64,000 bases of DNA from CAVQYV01 sp963718295 [NCBI: uncultured Methylomirabilota bacterium]. GTDB lineage: Bacteria > Methylomirabilota > Methylomirabilia > CAVQYV01. Of this stretch, positions 62,704 to 64,000 are shown piece by piece. Positions within the stretch are counted from its first letter, which is position 1. Each line of letters opens with the position of its first letter. The translations under genes and the position numbers were made by a program. The notes under the pieces are model-generated. The model was not told where the DNA came from and searched no databases. It saw nothing but the letters and a program-made list of their open reading frames with translations. The DNA lies in NCBI GenBank assembly GCA_963718295.1, contig CAVQYV010000004.1, positions 434,001-498,000 on the forward strand. Direction: 5' to 3'.

Positions 62704-64000
62704 TTACCGGGAATGTATCTGCTGTTCTCTGGGGACATACCACTGGGTGAAATTGTAGGAAATCCCGGCTGGGGCTGGCTCGATTCCCTTGAAACGAGCG
62801 TGAATCACCGGAAGAGCAAACGGCACATAGAGGAAAACGTAGGGTTGCTCCTCGGCCAAGATCGCCTGGATGCGGTTGTAACACTCCTTGCGGCGCTTCT
62901 GGTCAAAGGTATGGCGTCCCTCGTCGATGAGTCGATCCACTTCCCGATTCTGAAAAGAGACGAAGTTGAACTCATCGGGAAGGGTTTTGCTCGAATGCCA
63001 GATGTCGTAAAGATCCGGGTCCTGGCCCGTGGTCCATCCCAGGATCACGGTCTCAAACCGGCGATTCTTGATGAAGTAGTTGATAAAAGAGGCCCATTCC
63101 GCAATTCGGATTTCCACCTCCATTCCGATTCTTTTGAGCCTCTTCTGGATGATCTCCGCAGCCATTTTCCTCTCTTCGTTGCCCTGGTTGGTAAGGATGG
63201 TAAAGCGAAAGGGACGACCATCCTTCTCCAAAATCCCGTCCCCATCATCATCCTTCCATCCTGCTTCTGCCAGAAGCCTCTTGGCCTGCTCCGGGTCGTA
63301 AGGATATCGTCTGACCCGAGGGTTATAGACCCAGGTATCGGGCTTGTAGGGACCGGTGGCCTCTGCCCCCAGCCCCAAGAGGACCGCCTTGATGATTTCC
63401 TCCTTATTGATGGCATAGGAGATCGCCTGCCTCACCCTCTTGTCGGCGAAGCGGGGATCTTTCAGGTTCATGCCCAAGTAGGTGTAGGCATTGGCCGGAT
63501 AACGGTACTTGCGAAAAGCCCGTCGAAATTCCGGGCCATCGGTCTGTCTTTGGTATTGGAGCGGAGATAATCCGCTCCAATCTACCCCTCCCGATTTCAA
63601 CTCCAGGAAGAGGGTGGCGGAGTCGGGGATGATCCGGTAGACGAGATTTTGTATGTAAGGCCTACCCTCGAAATAGTCGGGATTGGCCACCAGTTCGATC
63701 TTCTCCCCGGTCTTCCATTGCCGAAAGAGGTAGGGCCCGGTGCCCACCGGGTGACGGTTGAGTGGGCTCTGACGGACATCCTTTCCTTCGAGCAAGTGCT
63801 TGGGCAGGATCCACATCCCCCAGCTGATCAGGGCCGGAGCGAAGGGCTTGGAGTAGTGGACCCTGAATGTATGCCGATCCAGGGTTTCTGCCGACTTGAC
63901 CAAGAGGAAGTCCCCTGAATAGGGCGTGGGGGTCTTGGGATCGATCATGAAGCGATAGGTAAACAGGACGTCATCCGCCGTCAATTCCCTTCCATCATGC
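62704..64000 (-). CDS. Dipeptide/oligopeptide ABC transporter substrate-binding protein, partial
   Basis: A DppA/OppA-type periplasmic binding protein (SBP family 5) whose N-terminus lies beyond the right edge. The visible part starts in the family segment HDGRELTADDVLFTYRFM and continues with PVGTGPYLFRQW, GMNLKDPRFADKRVRQAISYAINKEEI and AEAGWKDDDGDGILEKDG; it ends at the stop 62704-62706. The frame stays open to 64000, so the protein is truncated by the window only. The missing N-terminus should carry a signal peptide. Its permeases follow on the same strand. Confidence 0.92.
   Translation of the reverse strand, partial: HDGRELTADDVLFTYRFMIDPKTPTPYSGDFLLVKSAETLDRHTFRVHYSKPFAPALISWGMWILPKHLLEGKDVRQSPLNRHPVGTGPYLFRQWKTGEKIELVANPDYFEGRPYIQNLVYRIIPDSATLFLELKSGGVDWSGLSPLQYQRQTDGPEFRRAFRKYRYPANAYTYLGMNLKDPRFADKRVRQAISYAINKEEIIKAVLLGLGAEATGPYKPDTWVYNPRVRRYPYDPEQAKRLLAEAGWKDDDGDGILEKDGRPFRFTILTNQGNEERKMAAEIIQKRLKRIGMEVEIRIAEWASFINYFIKNRRFETVILGWTTGQDPDLYDIWHSSKTLPDEFNFVSFQNREVDRLIDEGRHTFDQKRRKECYNRIQAILAEEQPYVFLYVPFALPVIHARFKGIEPAPAGISYNFTQWYVPREQQIHSR

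Overview
The window is about 64 kb of GC-rich, gene-dense DNA from a Gram-negative bacterium. A beta-barrel porin ending in Phe, GlnE, signal peptidase I and the small PurS/PurQ/PurL form of FGAM synthase all fit this. The gene order infB - DUF503 - rbfA - DHH phosphoesterase - truB - ribF - rpsO - pnp - M16 protease, followed by purB/purSQL and hom, resembles deltaproteobacterial (Desulfobacterota-like) chromosomes. That assignment is an inference from gene order, not from a search. No phage, CRISPR array, tRNA or 16S/23S rRNA gene was seen.

Layout. 1-9.0 kb (+): translation and RNA-processing operon, starting inside infB, which carries a one-base frameshift. 9.0-16.3 kb (+): purB, purSQL, homoserine dehydrogenase and an ApgM-type phosphoglycerate mutase homologue that may act as a homoserine kinase. 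16.3-18.7 kb: an accessory patch with a fatty acid desaturase and a REP-associated (RAYT) transposase. Two perfect 16-bp inverted copies of one sequence bound the transposase and supply the stop codons of both genes. 18.7-28.1 kb (mostly -): a BaiN/YhiN flavoprotein, a secreted M20 peptidase (+), RNase P RNA, glnE, and an unusual three-gene operon of a double zinc-ribbon protein, a membrane-anchored rhodanese without the catalytic Cys, and a MauE/DoxX-type membrane protein. 28.6-38.9 kb (+): an Nramp-like transporter, a complete branched-chain amino-acid type ABC transporter with a LivM-LivG fusion, an ACT-domain protein paired with a UPF0210 protein, a fucose-isomerase-like protein and a methyltransferase. 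38.9-43.8 kb: a decayed alcohol dehydrogenase fragment, an MBL-fold hydrolase, a methyltransferase, threonine synthase, an iron-containing alcohol dehydrogenase and smpB. 43.8-52.8 kb (+): a 600-bp leader with a sigma-54-like promoter, porin, trxB, lepB, and hrcA-grpE-dnaJ-prmA-rsmE without dnaK. 53.1-60.7 kb: two receiver-histidine kinases without an output regulator, polA with a degenerate proofreading site, a small secreted repeat protein (-) and coaE. 60.8-64.0 kb (-): a dipeptide/oligopeptide ABC transporter (permeases and a partial binding protein) running off the right edge.

How genes work together. Hom, the ApgM homologue and the distant threonine synthase could form a threonine route. 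PurB and PurSQL belong to purine synthesis. RbfA, InfB, TruB, RpsO, Pnp and NrnA serve ribosome assembly and RNA turnover. HrcA, GrpE and DnaJ serve protein folding. Most of the window is core genome. The parts that merit attention are the RAYT patch, the zinc-ribbon/rhodanese/MauE operon, the long regulated leaders (rpsO, porin, Nramp-like, hrcA) and a few genes with lost catalytic residues.
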